Assembly: GCA_029202445.1 (NCBI GenBank)
Contig: CP119321.1
Location: 2,294,001 to 2,358,000 of the forward strand
Direction of reading: 5' to 3'
Source: Candidatus Microbacterium phytovorans
GTDB taxonomy: Bacteria > Actinomycetota > Actinomycetes > Actinomycetales > Microbacteriaceae
Length of the DNA: 64,000 nt
Part shown: piece by piece, positions 8,217-16,224 of the stretch
How the letters are laid out: each line of letters opens with the position of its first letter
Position numbering within the stretch: the stretch's first letter is position 1
Made by a program: the position numbers and the translations under genes
The notes under the pieces: model-generated
Database searches by the model: none
Told to the model about the DNA's origin: nothing
The model's input: only the letters and a program-made list of their open reading frames with translations

Positions 8217-8904
8217 CGTCAACGCGGTCCTTCTCCCTGACGCGTCGGTTCCCCACCCAGACGACGAACGCGCCGACCGCGAGGAAGGCAACAGAGATCG
8301 CTGCAACGTAGGCCATGACCGAGGGCCACCCGCCCGGCGCGTGCGGATTGAGGAACGGGTAGGGGTACCACCACGTATCTCCGCTCGCGGGGTTGGTGAC
8401 CAGCGGGCCCCGGATGAGGGTGTAAATCGTCCACACGATTGGGAAGGCGATGATCAGCCAGATCGAACGCCGTGGGAGATGTCGCCGGGAGATCCCCAGA
8501 AGCAGGTCGACGAGCATGAACAGCGGTCCGATCAAGTGCAGCACTTCGTTGGACCAGGGCACGGGGCGGCTGCCTTGATCCAGGCTGATCCCGCGAAGCA
8601 GCACGTTGTAGACGATTCCGGTGATCAGCATGTAGGTCGTGGCACACGCCAGTGCCAATGACATCGCCCCCAGTGCCGACTCGCTGGGACCGGGCCTTCT
8701 CAGCTGGGCCGCCGCCGCCCACCCCAATGCAACCGCCGCGATGACATTGGACAAAATCGTGAAGAAGCTGAAGAAGTTCGCTACAACCGTCGCCATGTCA
8801 CGACCGAGCTCGATGGTCGTGGTCACCGATGCGGTGAGCTGTGTGAGGATCGCGGCAGTGATCGCTAGCGCCATGGAAAGGCGCACTATGGACCACGTCG
8901 TCAT
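8182..8904 (-). CDS. Pr6Pr family membrane protein
   Basis: This protein of about 240 residues has six hydrophobic segments and family-typical features: a YNVLLRG motif after the third helix, NEVLHLIGP before the fourth, and a WYPYPFLNP stretch near the fifth. It matches the actinobacterial Pr6Pr membrane family, whose function is unknown. Upstream in-frame starts at 8922 (ATG) and 8931 (GTG) are possible; I chose the Met that begins MTTWSIVRL because it precedes TM1 directly. It converges on and overlaps the GntR gene. Confidence 0.75.
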   Translation of the reverse strand: MTTWSIVRLSMALAITAAILTQLTASVTTTIELGRDMATVVANFFSFFTILSNVIAAVALGWAAAAQLRRPGPSESALGAMSLALACATTYMLITGIVYNVLLRGISLDQGSRPVPWSNEVLHLIGPLFMLVDLLLGISRRHLPRRSIWLIIAFPIVWTIYTLIRGPLVTNPASGDTWWYPYPFLNPHAPGGWPSVMAYVAAISVAFLAVGAFVVWVGNRRVREKDRVDATAEVTSHPDR

Positions 8905-9037
8905 GAATGCTCGTGGGTGCATGAAGTGCACGCTATCGACGGCAGGTGTGCGATTCCAACTGTTGCGTCCCAGCGACTACCCGTGTAGAACTTCCAGGAC
9001 GAATCGACGATTCCGATTTCTGCGAAGAAGAGGTTAT

Positions 9038-11080
9038 ATGATCCCTCCCCCTCGGACCTCTCGCGGGTCGCGCATGCGTGGCCGCGTACGAGGCGCCCTG
9101 GCGTTGGGTCTCGCCACAGTGCTCCTGCTGACTGCTGCACCTGCGCTGGCGGTCACGGTCGGCCGGTGGGCTGACTGGTCGTTCACGGGGGTCGCTGGGG
9201 CATTCACGGGCACGGTGGCGTTGGCCGATGTTCCGGCGTTGACGGCGACGTTCACGTCGACGTCCCGCGGTGGTCAGGTGGGGGTGGTCTCGGGCGATTC
9301 GGTGTGGCTTCCGGAGGGTACAGCGGTGGGAGCGAAGTACGGTTCCAGCCAGGGCAGACCGTACGTCAATCTTCGCCCGCGCGCGGATACCGCGAGCGGC
9401 GCTTCCGTCACCACCTACACGTTCTCCCGGCCGACCCCCGTTGAGAACTGGACGTTCGTGCTCGGCGACATCGACGCCGACGCCGTCACCATCCGCGCGA
9501 CGGGCCCGGATGGCTCGGAGCTCACGGCCGCCGATCTCGGCTTCCGGGGCGGCTTCAACTACTGCGCTCCCGGGCTCGCCGGGAAACCATCGTGCTCGGG
9601 GTCGGCAACGGACGTCCCCACCTGGGACCCAGCGACATTCACCCTCACAGGGAATGCGGCAGCGGCCGATACGTCGGGCGCCTCGGCATGGTTCGAGCCC
9701 AGCACCTCCATCTCCTCGCTCACCTTCACCTTTCAGCGGCGAGCGGGACTCCCCGTATACCAGACCTGGTTCGCTTCCCTCTCCAGAGACATCACCGGCG
9801 ACGTGTCCGACGTCTCCGACCCCGGCGCACCCGTTCCGGCCGAGGGTGTTGTGCTCCGGCTCGTAGACCCGTCCGGCGTCGTGCTCGCGACGACGACGAC
9901 GGACGCCGCCGGTTCGTACAGTTTCGTCGGAGTGACGGCCACGAGCGGATATGTCGTGGAAGTCGTGCCGCCGAGTGGGCAGATCAGCGACGGCCCGGGC
10001 CGTGTGCCCGTGGACCTCGCAGACTCGGACGACACCGCGGCGTTCACGATCCGGGACATCATCCCCGTGCCGGTGTCAGGAGCGGTCCGCGACGACGCCG
10101 GCAGCCCACTGGCCGGTGTCGAAGTCACGCTCAGCGACGGAACCACTAACTTCGCCACAACGACCGGAAGCGACGGCAGCTATCTCTTCGACACGGTTCC
10201 GCCCGGCACATACACACCCACCGCTGTGGCACCGTCCGGTTACAGCGGCTTGACGAGCCTTCCGGACATCACCGTTCCCGTTGGCGACGAGACACCGATC
10301 ACTGGTCAAGACTTCACATTCGCACCTAACTCCACGCTTTCTGGTCAGGTCACGGACGGAGCAGATGGTGTCGCAGGTGTCACCGTTGGTGCCGTCAGCG
10401 ATAGCGACACGTACACGACCGTCACCGGCAGCGACGGTAGCTACGCATTCCCGCGCATTCCGTCTGGCGCATATGAGGTGACGATCACTGTACCCGCCGG
10501 GTATACCTCGTCGAACCCTTCTCGATCGGTCACGCTCTCCTCTGACGACGAAGTTGCAGACTTCGTACTCGAAGCGGCGCCCCGTACCGGTGTCGTCGCG
10601 GGGGCCGTCACAGACACCGATGGTGCACCCGTACCTGGAGCCACCATCACAATCAGCGGACCTGGAGCGCCGGAGACGATCATCACCGGCGACGACGGGA
10701 GCTACTCTCTCGACGGTCTCCCCGCCGGCACCTACACAGTCACGGTGACGCCACCGGACGGCTACGACGCCGGCGATGTCGGATCGCGCACTGTCACGAT
10801 CACGGACGCGGGCGAAACAGTTGACGCGTCGTTCGTGCTCAACATCTCCATCAGCCCAAGCCCAACAGCCACTCCGACACCCACGCCCACTCCGACACCC
10901 ACGCCCACTCCGACACCCACGCCGGGCGGCATGGGCCCGGCTGCGGGGCTTCCCAGCACGGGTGGTAACAATCCCACCGGACTGGTCATGCTGGGATTTG
11001 CCCTGGTTGGCTTCGGAGTGCTCCTTACCGTCGGTGCTAAAACTCGCGGTGGGCGAGCGACTGCATCGAGCGCACGCTAA
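9038..11080 (+). CDS. LPXTG-anchored surface protein with carboxypeptidase-regulatory-like repeats
   Basis: The 680-residue protein has a signal peptide (Arg-rich start, hydrophobic core, cleavage near AAPALA). After an N-terminal beta-rich region of about 230 residues come four repeats of 65-80 residues with the pattern GxVxDxxGxPxxGVxVT...GSYxFxxVPxGTYxVTxxxPxGY, typical of CarboxypepD_reg/SdrD-B-like beta-sandwich modules. A Pro-Thr repeat spacer follows, then LPSTG (638-642), a hydrophobic helix and a basic tail (KTRGGR), the classic sortase signal. GAAGAAGAGG lies 4 bases before the ATG at 9038. Longer open frames upstream are unsupported. No sortase gene is in the window. A role in adhesion is inferred only. 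Confidence 0.88.
   Translation: MIPPPRTSRGSRMRGRVRGALALGLATVLLLTAAPALAVTVGRWADWSFTGVAGAFTGTVALADVPALTATFTSTSRGGQVGVVSGDSVWLPEGTAVGAKYGSSQGRPYVNLRPRADTASGASVTTYTFSRPTPVENWTFVLGDIDADAVTIRATGPDGSELTAADLGFRGGFNYCAPGLAGKPSCSGSATDVPTWDPATFTLTGNAAAADTSGASAWFEPSTSISSLTFTFQRRAGLPVYQTWFASLSRDITGDVSDVSDPGAPVPAEGVVLRLVDPSGVVLATTTTDAAGSYSFVGVTATSGYVVEVVPPSGQISDGPGRVPVDLADSDDTAAFTIRDIIPVPVSGAVRDDAGSPLAGVEVTLSDGTTNFATTTGSDGSYLFDTVPPGTYTPTAVAPSGYSGLTSLPDITVPVGDETPITGQDFTFAPNSTLSGQVTDGADGVAGVTVGAVSDSDTYTTVTGSDGSYAFPRIPSGAYEVTITVPAGYTSSNPSRSVTLSSDDEVADFVLEAAPRTGVVAGAVTDTDGAPVPGATITISGPGAPETIITGDDGSYSLDGLPAGTYTVTVTPPDGYDAGDVGSRTVTITDAGETVDASFVLNISISPSPTATPTPTPTPTPTPTPTPTPGGMGPAAGLPSTGGNNPTGLVMLGFALVGFGVLLTVGAKTRGGRATASSAR
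10871..10923 (+). repeat. 18-bp tandem repeat encoding the Pro-Thr spacer
   Basis: Three consecutive near-perfect copies of ACTCCGACACCCACGCCC encode the PT repeat just before the cell-wall sorting signal. Each unit adds six residues in frame, so copy-number change would alter the length of the wall-spanning stalk without breaking the frame. Confidence 0.9.
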
Positions 11081-11081
11081 C

Positions 11082-11125
11082 CGGAGGAAGGTTTTCGCCG
11101 AACGAAAGTCGGGCCTTTTTCTCCG
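11082..11125. terminator. Probable bidirectional terminator hairpin
   Basis: The arms CGGAGGAAGG and CCTTTTTCTCCG pair apart from one bulge or mismatch, with T-rich and A-rich flanks. It lies directly between the stop of the LPXTG protein gene and the stop of the convergent DUF1508 gene. Confidence 0.55.
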
Positions 11126-11134
11126 TCACGCGGC

Positions 11135-11458
11135 TCAGGGTCCCGTGGCAGATCCCGCATTGCTCTTGACATTTTCAGCGGCGCGTTCGGCGTTGCCCTT
11201 GCTCGCAAAGGGTTCGCCCGAGGACGCAACTTTGTCGCTCGACCGCCACGCCCGCCACCGCCAATGTGCGCCAGCGTCCGGATACACCTCGAACCGCGCT
11301 GATGCTGCGCCGGCTTTGAAGGACTCAGCAGCACGTCGCGCGTTGGACTCACTCGGAAAACTCTCGCCTGCCCAAGCAACCAGCTCGTGGTTGCCCCCGA
11401 ACAGGCGCCAGGTGTAGCCAGCCGCGGTCCCCTGGTTCGCTTCGACCTTGAAGTACAT
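11135..11458 (-). CDS. YegP-like DUF1508 protein
   Basis: The protein has 107 residues from Met 11458 (111 from an in-frame ATG at 11470). It contains two copies of the DUF1508 motif: FKVEANQGTAAGYTWRLFGGN followed by an S-E-S-A-like helix start (ESNARRAAESFK), then WRWRAWRSSDKVASSGEPF with NAERAAENV. This two-repeat layout matches E. coli YegP-type proteins of unknown function. GAGG lies 6 bases before the ATG at 11458, favouring that start. It converges with the LPXTG gene. Confidence 0.82.
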   Translation of the reverse strand: MYFKVEANQGTAAGYTWRLFGGNHELVAWAGESFPSESNARRAAESFKAGAASARFEVYPDAGAHWRWRAWRSSDKVASSGEPFASKGNAERAAENVKSNAGSATGP

Positions 11459-11597
11459 GGACATCCTCATTCCTGGGGGCGCCGTCGACCCCGGCGCTCA
11501 ATATAGGAGGAAGTGGTAGCGGGCGGAAGTGCCTCGTTGTGAGTGTCCCGCGTCGCACCCTTGACTGGGCGAGGGAATGCGGGCACCGGGCACGCCG

Positions 11598-11921
11598 TCA
11601 GGACAGGCGAATGGCCTCGGCTGCCAAGCGCGCAACTTCCCCGAGCGCCCGGTCAGCCTCGGGGTTGCGTGCGCGGATGTCTAGTGACCGGGTGAACACG
11701 GCGATCGCAATCGAGCGCCCGTCCGGATACGTGACGACGGAGGCTTCGTTGCGAATGCCCTCGAGCGTTCCTGTCTTCCCGGCGACGGCCACTTCGGGGG
11801 GAAAGCCGGACGGTATGCGCTGCGCAGACACTTGGCGACTGAGTACGCCGCGGGCGCTCAGCGCGTTCTGGCGCTCGTACTTGCTACCCGTAGCGGCGCG
11901 GGTTCTCGCACGCTTTCTCAT
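11598..11921 (-). pseudogene. Remnant of a class A beta-lactamase / penicillin-recognising serine hydrolase
   Basis: Only the C-terminal part of the family is present: after an Arg-rich start the sequence reads LSRQVSAQRIPSGFPPEVAV and then the KTG triad (AGKTGTLEGIRNEASVV), followed by a strand and terminal helix as in class A enzymes. The SxxK nucleophile and SDN-type motifs, which should lie some 150 residues earlier, are missing, and the DNA upstream (11922-12097) encodes nothing similar. At 107 residues against a usual 280-300 this is a truncated gene. It cannot be a functional enzyme by itself. Confidence 0.75.
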
Positions 11922-12097
11922 TCCGCCATCATGCTCGGTGCTGCAGGAACATGATCATGCCCTGCCAGGTCTTGGGATAGGTCCATGGCTGGCGCACGGC
12001 CCCTAAAGGCTCCGGGGACCGCGCGCGGACACGATGTAGTGGGAACGCCGAATCAGACAACCATGAGAGCCTCAGCGCACTTCTGGGGGCGAGGCCT

Positions 12098-12481
12098 TCA
12101 CGGAGCCGGAAGCGCGGCGACCAGCACCTGGTGTGCCGCGATCACCGCCACGATCGTCACCACCAGGCCGATGAGTACGATGGGCCAGCTGCTCGCCCAC
12201 TTCTTCCACCTCGGGCCGAGAGTCGCGATCGTCACAACCAGAATGGCCAGTAGGGCAACTCGTGCCGCGAGGATCGCAGCGTCAGCGGTCGCGAAGTCGC
12301 ATTGCTGATCACACGCCGCGGATCGCATCGAGAGCAGGGGAATCAGCCACACCGCGATCCCGGTGAGGACGACGTGCACCGCGAGCAGGAGCCACGTAGC
12401 GACGCCCCGACCAGGGCGCTCAAGGTCGGGGTGCGCCTGGTGACGAGTCAGCGAACGGATGGGCGCTCCTGGATCACCCAC
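12098..12481 (-). CDS. Small membrane protein of unknown function
   Basis: The 127-residue protein has three hydrophobic segments (starting ATWLLLAVHVVLTGIAVW, AAILAARVALLAILVVTIA and WPIVLIGLVVTIVAVIA) and two Cys in a periplasmic-side loop (CDQQC) that could form a disulfide. The ATG at 12481 overlaps the 3' end of the preceding VOC gene by 34 bases on the same strand; no nearer start exists before TM1. I do not recognise the family. Confidence 0.6.
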   Translation of the reverse strand: MGDPGAPIRSLTRHQAHPDLERPGRGVATWLLLAVHVVLTGIAVWLIPLLSMRSAACDQQCDFATADAAILAARVALLAILVVTIATLGPRWKKWASSWPIVLIGLVVTIVAVIAAHQVLVAALPAP

Positions 12482-12837
12482 GCGTTGCCGGCGGGGTCGG
12501 CGAAGAAGACGAACGAGTTCCAGTCGCCGCCGCGACCCTCCCGGAACTCGCCGCCCTCGACATGCTGGACGGCGCTCACATCGACTCCACGTGCGATCAG
12601 CTCCGCACGGGCAGCGTCCACGTCGTCCACGACGAGCTGCAGACCGTCCACGCGCGTGGCGCCGTTCCGAAGGTGGATGCTGCTCGCGGAGCCGCGCGGC
12701 GTCAGCTGGACAACGCGGCCCGTCACGCCTGTCTCGATATCAAGGTCGAGTTGGAAGCCGACCTGCTCCTCATAGAAGCGTTTGGCGTCGTCGATGTCGT
12801 CGACGCACACAGGTACGACCTCGAGGCTCCACTGCAC
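12448..12837 (-). CDS. VOC superfamily (glyoxalase/bleomycin-resistance-like) protein
   Basis: This 129-residue protein consists of the two beta-alpha-beta-beta-beta modules of the vicinal oxygen chelate fold: VPVCVDDIDDAKRFYEEQVG in the first half and LQLVVDDVDAARAEL in the second, ending FFADPAGNAWVIQE. Such proteins include glyoxalases, dioxygenases and antibiotic-binding proteins. The likely substrate cannot be read from the sequence. It lies divergently upstream of the tetR gene, with the candidate TetR operator at 12881-12903 in the shared intergenic region. Confidence 0.85.
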   Translation of the reverse strand: MQWSLEVVPVCVDDIDDAKRFYEEQVGFQLDLDIETGVTGRVVQLTPRGSASSIHLRNGATRVDGLQLVVDDVDAARAELIARGVDVSAVQHVEGGEFREGRGGDWNSFVFFADPAGNAWVIQERPSVR

Positions 12838-12880
12838 ACTCGCACCCTACCGGCGCTGGGCTCGGCATCCCAGGGAGAGT

Positions 12881-12903
12881 AGACTCATAACCGAGCACAG
12901 TCA
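12881..12903. promoter_or_regulatory. Candidate TetR operator, copy 1
   Basis: AGACTCATAACCGAGCACAG followed by TCA lies about 20 bases before the tetR start. It closely resembles the site at 15498-15520 in front of the oxidoreductase/hydrolase operon: both share AGACTCA, TAA, GAGC and AGTCA in the same order. The core CTC...GAG forms a dyad. Confidence 0.5.
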
Positions 12904-12923
12904 CTTAACTTCCGGAGGGGCGC

Positions 12924-13529
12924 ATGACGGTGTCACCGCCGGCCGTGGGCCGCCGCGAACGCAACAAGCAGGCCAAGCGAGAGCGGATCATCGCCGCCGC
13001 GAGCACCCTGTTCGCCGAGCACGGCGTCGACGACGTGACCACCCAGCAGATCGCCGACGCCGCCGACATCGGCACCGGCACCCTCTTCCTCTATGCGCGG
13101 ACCAAGGGCGAGCTCCTGCTCCTGGTGCAGAACACGCACTATGAGCGGGCACTGGCCGACGGCAGGGCAGCCGCCGAGACGGCATCCTCACCCGTCGACG
13201 CGATCCTCGCGCTCACGGCACCCATCGTGGCCTGCAACCGCGTGCAGATCGAGAACGGACGCACGTACCTGCGCGAGATGCTCTTCGGCGACGCCACGGA
13301 ACCGCACCACGCGGAGGCCCGCCGGATCGTCACCGACACCGACACGACGCTCCGCCAACTCCTGACCGACCTCGCCGGTCGCTCCGCCGAAGAAGCGGCC
13401 GTTCTGGCAGGGGTCATCTCTTCGGCGATGTTCGTCTCGATGGCGGCCGCGCCCGCAGAGGCCGCAGTGGAGGAGATCCTGGCGGGGCTGCGCACGCAGA
13501 TCGCGACGGTGCTCGGCGCCGACCGGTGA
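12924..13529 (+). CDS. TetR-family transcriptional regulator
   Basis: The N-terminal helix-turn-helix is textbook TetR: RERIIAAASTLFAEHGVDDV, then QIADAADIGTGTLFLYARTKGELL. The remaining 130 residues form the helical ligand-binding and dimerisation region. GGAGGGG sits 4 bases before the ATG. It converges with the hydrolase/oxidoreductase operon next to it. Similar motifs upstream of this gene and upstream of that operon suggest autoregulation and control of the operon, probably relieved by a quinone- or enone-like ligand (inference). Confidence 0.9.
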   Translation: MTVSPPAVGRRERNKQAKRERIIAAASTLFAEHGVDDVTTQQIADAADIGTGTLFLYARTKGELLLLVQNTHYERALADGRAAAETASSPVDAILALTAPIVACNRVQIENGRTYLREMLFGDATEPHHAEARRIVTDTDTTLRQLLTDLAGRSAEEAAVLAGVISSAMFVSMAAAPAEAAVEEILAGLRTQIATVLGADR

Positions 13530-13539
13530 CCTGGGCGGC

Positions 13540-14406
13540 TCAGGCGCGGCTCTCGTCGCGCAGGAAGGCCGCGGCGACGGGGGCGAACTGCTCCCCATGC
13601 TGGAAGATGCCGCCGTGCCCGGAGTCGGGGTAGATGATCAGCTCGGAGTCGGGAATGCGCCGATGCAGGTCTTCGGAGAGGATGCTGGGCACCATCCGAT
13701 CGTTGTCGCCGTTGGCGATGAGGGTCGGGCCGGTGATGACCGACAGGTCGGACGGCGCCGACCGGCCATAGCGCGCGATCGCCTTCAGCTGCGTGCGGAA
13801 GGCCGAGATCTTCGCGGGAGCATCGCGATCGACGGTGCGCTCCTTGAGACGGCCGATGAACTCCTTCGCCGCCTTCTTGCCCGCAGCGTCACGAGGGAAG
13901 AAGAGGAACTCCTTCGGATCGGAGCCGGAGAGGATCGCACGCGCCATGTCGCCGTACGTCACGCCGGCGACCTTGTCGATGTCCTTGCCGCCGCGCGGCC
14001 CGGTTCCGGTGAGGACGAGCCTGCGGACCAGCGTCGGGTGCTTCACGGCGAGGTCTTGCGCGATCATCCCGCCGAGCGAGAACGAGAACACGTCGATCCG
14101 CTCGTAACCGAGCGCGGAGATGAACGCGTACGCATCGTCGGCGGCCTCCTCGATCGTGGCAGGGAAGGAGCCGGTCGACGCGCCGACGCCGCGCTGGTCG
14201 AACGTGATCACGTGCCGGTGCCGTGCGATCTCGTCGACGAGACGCGGGTCCCAGTTGTCGAGGGTTCCGGCGAGGTGCACGAAGAAGACCACCGGGATCT
14301 CCTGCCTCGGACCGAGCTCACGATAGGCGTAGGTGACGCCGCCCGCCGCCACCGTGCGGGTGGGGGCGAGCGCGTAGGAAGTGACGGGGCTCAGCGGAGT
14401 GCTCAT
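13540..14406 (-). CDS. Alpha/beta-fold hydrolase
   Basis: The 288-residue protein has the alpha/beta hydrolase layout: oxyanion region VVFFVHLAGTLDNWD, strand-turn FDQRGVGAST, nucleophile elbow FSFSLGGM (Ser in SFSLG, first Gly of GxSxG replaced), acid near NGDNDRMVP and His in PDSGHGG. It resembles non-haem haloperoxidase or esterase-type members. It lies about 55 bases after the oxidoreductase gene on the same strand, so the two probably form one operon. Substrate unknown. Confidence 0.85.
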   Translation of the reverse strand: MSTPLSPVTSYALAPTRTVAAGGVTYAYRELGPRQEIPVVFFVHLAGTLDNWDPRLVDEIARHRHVITFDQRGVGASTGSFPATIEEAADDAYAFISALGYERIDVFSFSLGGMIAQDLAVKHPTLVRRLVLTGTGPRGGKDIDKVAGVTYGDMARAILSGSDPKEFLFFPRDAAGKKAAKEFIGRLKERTVDRDAPAKISAFRTQLKAIARYGRSAPSDLSVITGPTLIANGDNDRMVPSILSEDLHRRIPDSELIIYPDSGHGGIFQHGEQFAPVAAAFLRDESRA

Positions 14407-14462
14407 GATGGTGTTCTCGATGTCTCGTGAGGGTTCGGATGAGGGTGACGGATGCCGCGGGC

Positions 14463-15458
14463 TCACGCGCCGAGCACGACGGTCTTGCCTCGGGTGCCCG
14501 AGGCGTGCAGTGACGCGAGCGCCGCCGGGGTCTGATCGAACGGGTACGTGGCACCCACCACGGGGCGGATCGCACCGGCATCCACGAGCTCGGCGATCCT
14601 GCGCAGCTGTTCGCCGTCGGCACGCATGAAGAGGAACTCGTACCGCACCCCGCGCTTCGCCGCGGCCTTGCGCACCCGGCGGCTGAGCCCGGCCATGACG
14701 AGACGGAGCACCGGATTGAGGCCGGCGCGTGCGGCGAACGCGGGCGTCGGAGGCCCCGAGATGCCCACGGCGACACCGCCGGGGCGGAGCACGTTCAACG
14801 ACGACATCAGGTTGTCGCCGCCGAGACTGTCGAGCACGAAGTCGTAGCCCTCGAGCTCGGCCGAGAAGTCCTGCGAACGGTAGTCGATGACGACGTCGGC
14901 GCCGAGTTCGCGCAGGTAGTCGGCGTTCTTGGCGGATGCCGTCGTGGCCACATGGGCGCCGAGGTGCTTGGCGAGCTGGATCGCGATGGTCCCCACGCCT
15001 CCGGCGCCGGCGTGGATGAGCACCTTCTGCCCGGCGCCGACCTTCCCGATCTCCACGAGCGCCTGCCACGCGGTGAGGCTGACCAGCGGGAGCGATCCGG
15101 CCTCGACGATGTCGACGGATGCCGGCGCGCGCGCGACGTCTGCCTGATCGACGGCGACGCGCTCGGTGAGCGTGCCGATGCGGTAGTCGCGCACCCGGGC
15201 ATACACGCGGTCGCCGGGAGAGAACGAGCGGACGTCGCTTCCGACGCGGATCACCGTGCCGGCGACGTCGTGACCGAGCGTCAACGGGGCCTTGTAGCGC
15301 AGCAGGGCTTTGAACTCGCCCTTGCGGATCATCTCGTCGAGCAGGTTCAGCCCGACGGCCTCGACTCTCACGAGAAGGTCGCCCGCCCCCACGCTCGGCT
15401 CCGGGATCTCGACCTCGCGGACGGGCTGGGTGTACGCATCGAACGCGAAGGCGCGCAT
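14463..15458 (-). CDS. NADP-dependent zinc-independent alcohol dehydrogenase / quinone oxidoreductase
   Basis: This 331-residue MDR-superfamily enzyme has a GroES-like N-terminal domain and a Rossmann domain with the NADPH loop HAGAGGVGTIAIQLAK. The structural and catalytic zinc cysteines of true alcohol dehydrogenases are absent, so it belongs to the quinone/enone reductase branch. It is the promoter-proximal gene of a two-gene operon with the alpha/beta hydrolase. A candidate TetR operator lies 40 bases upstream. Detoxification of reactive carbonyls or quinones is a reasonable inference. Confidence 0.9.
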   Translation of the reverse strand: MRAFAFDAYTQPVREVEIPEPSVGAGDLLVRVEAVGLNLLDEMIRKGEFKALLRYKAPLTLGHDVAGTVIRVGSDVRSFSPGDRVYARVRDYRIGTLTERVAVDQADVARAPASVDIVEAGSLPLVSLTAWQALVEIGKVGAGQKVLIHAGAGGVGTIAIQLAKHLGAHVATTASAKNADYLRELGADVVIDYRSQDFSAELEGYDFVLDSLGGDNLMSSLNVLRPGGVAVGISGPPTPAFAARAGLNPVLRLVMAGLSRRVRKAAAKRGVRYEFLFMRADGEQLRRIAELVDAGAIRPVVGATYPFDQTPAALASLHASGTRGKTVVLGA

Positions 15459-15496
15459 GGACTGCTCCTTATGGGAGGGTTGGTGAAAGTAACGAT

Positions 15497-15520
15497 TAGA
15501 CTCAATAATGAGCCTAGTCA
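15497..15520. promoter_or_regulatory. Candidate TetR operator, copy 2
   Basis: TAGACTCAATAATGAGCCTA followed by GTCA contains the dyad CTCA-ATAA-TGAG and outer GACT...AGTC arms. It sits between the oxidoreductase and MerB-like gene ends, where only the oxidoreductase operon needs a promoter. It matches the copy in front of tetR at 12881-12903. Confidence 0.5.
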
Positions 15521-15540
15521 GTTATCTTGTCAACCTCGCG

Positions 15541-16224
15541 TCACGCCTCGCCGTCGTCGGGAAGCCCCCAGAAGGCGCCGCGGAGTCCGACGCTGCGGAA
15601 GTACTCCGCCGCGGCAACCGGTTCGCGCCGCTCGTACGGCGAATCGAGACGCCCGTCGTACCAGTGGGCTGCGAGCCGCCACAGGGTCTCCAACGACATG
15701 ACCGACCCGCGCGGCCGGCCGGTGCGGGCGAGCCACGCGGCGACGCAGTCGTCGGAGCAGAAGAGGAGCTGGTTCTCGCAGGCGTGCGCCGCGTCGGGCC
15801 AGATGCGGTCGACGGGAGTGAGGAAGTGCGCCACCTGCTCGCCGGCGGGCACGGCATCCCTCGTCACGTTCCAGGCGTGCGCGGTGCCGCACGACGGACA
15901 CCGGGTCGCCACCAGCACATCGGGCGCGCCGGGGACGAGGTGCGGGATGGCGAACGCGTCCCACGCGCATCCGCCCCACCAGAGGGTGTGCGGGCCCATC
16001 ACCGAGAAGCCGAACGATCGCGTCGCGAACGGGTGAGCCATCTCGACCTCGCCGTCACGCAGCACGATGTGCCGCGCCTCGGCGACCTCGCGGAGAGCGT
16101 CGGCGAAGTCCGGGAGCGAGAGTCCGAGCCCGTCGGCGAGCGCCTCGTGCGCCGGAAGCGCACCCGTGCGGGCGAGGGCGGAGTAGACGGCGTGGCGCAC
16201 GCGCTCCGCGGTGTCAGTCAGCAT
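15541..16224 (-). CDS. Alkylmercury lyase (MerB)-like protein
   Basis: This 227-residue protein has a helical N-terminal winged region followed by a MerB-like core. Cys-Ala-Trp-Asp in GGCAWDAFAIP matches the Cys96...Asp99 pair of MerB, and HACENQLLFCS aligns with the segment carrying Cys159, so the catalytic set appears to be present. CPSC and CSDDC add further thiols. No merA, merT or MerR regulator is nearby. The gene overlaps the HxlR regulator gene by 11 bases on the same strand. Activity toward organomercurials is family inference and needs testing, since many chromosomal homologues lack a mer operon. Confidence 0.75.
   Translation of the reverse strand: MLTDTAERVRHAVYSALARTGALPAHEALADGLGLSLPDFADALREVAEARHIVLRDGEVEMAHPFATRSFGFSVMGPHTLWWGGCAWDAFAIPHLVPGAPDVLVATRCPSCGTAHAWNVTRDAVPAGEQVAHFLTPVDRIWPDAAHACENQLLFCSDDCVAAWLARTGRPRGSVMSLETLWRLAAHWYDGRLDSPYERREPVAAAEYFRSVGLRGAFWGLPDDGEA

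Noticed and set aside
8639-9037. 133-codon upstream extension of the surface-protein frame
   Set aside because: It is antisense to the Pr6Pr gene; the Shine-Dalgarno sequence and signal peptide place the start at 9038.
10871-10923. Tandem repeats considered as a CRISPR array
   Set aside because: Units are contiguous, lack spacers and encode Pro-Thr residues within a gene.
11922-12097. Short minus-strand reading frame ending in WTYPKTWQGMIMFLQHRA
   Set aside because: The tail looks protein-like but no start, upstream body or family can be shown; possibly a gene remnant.
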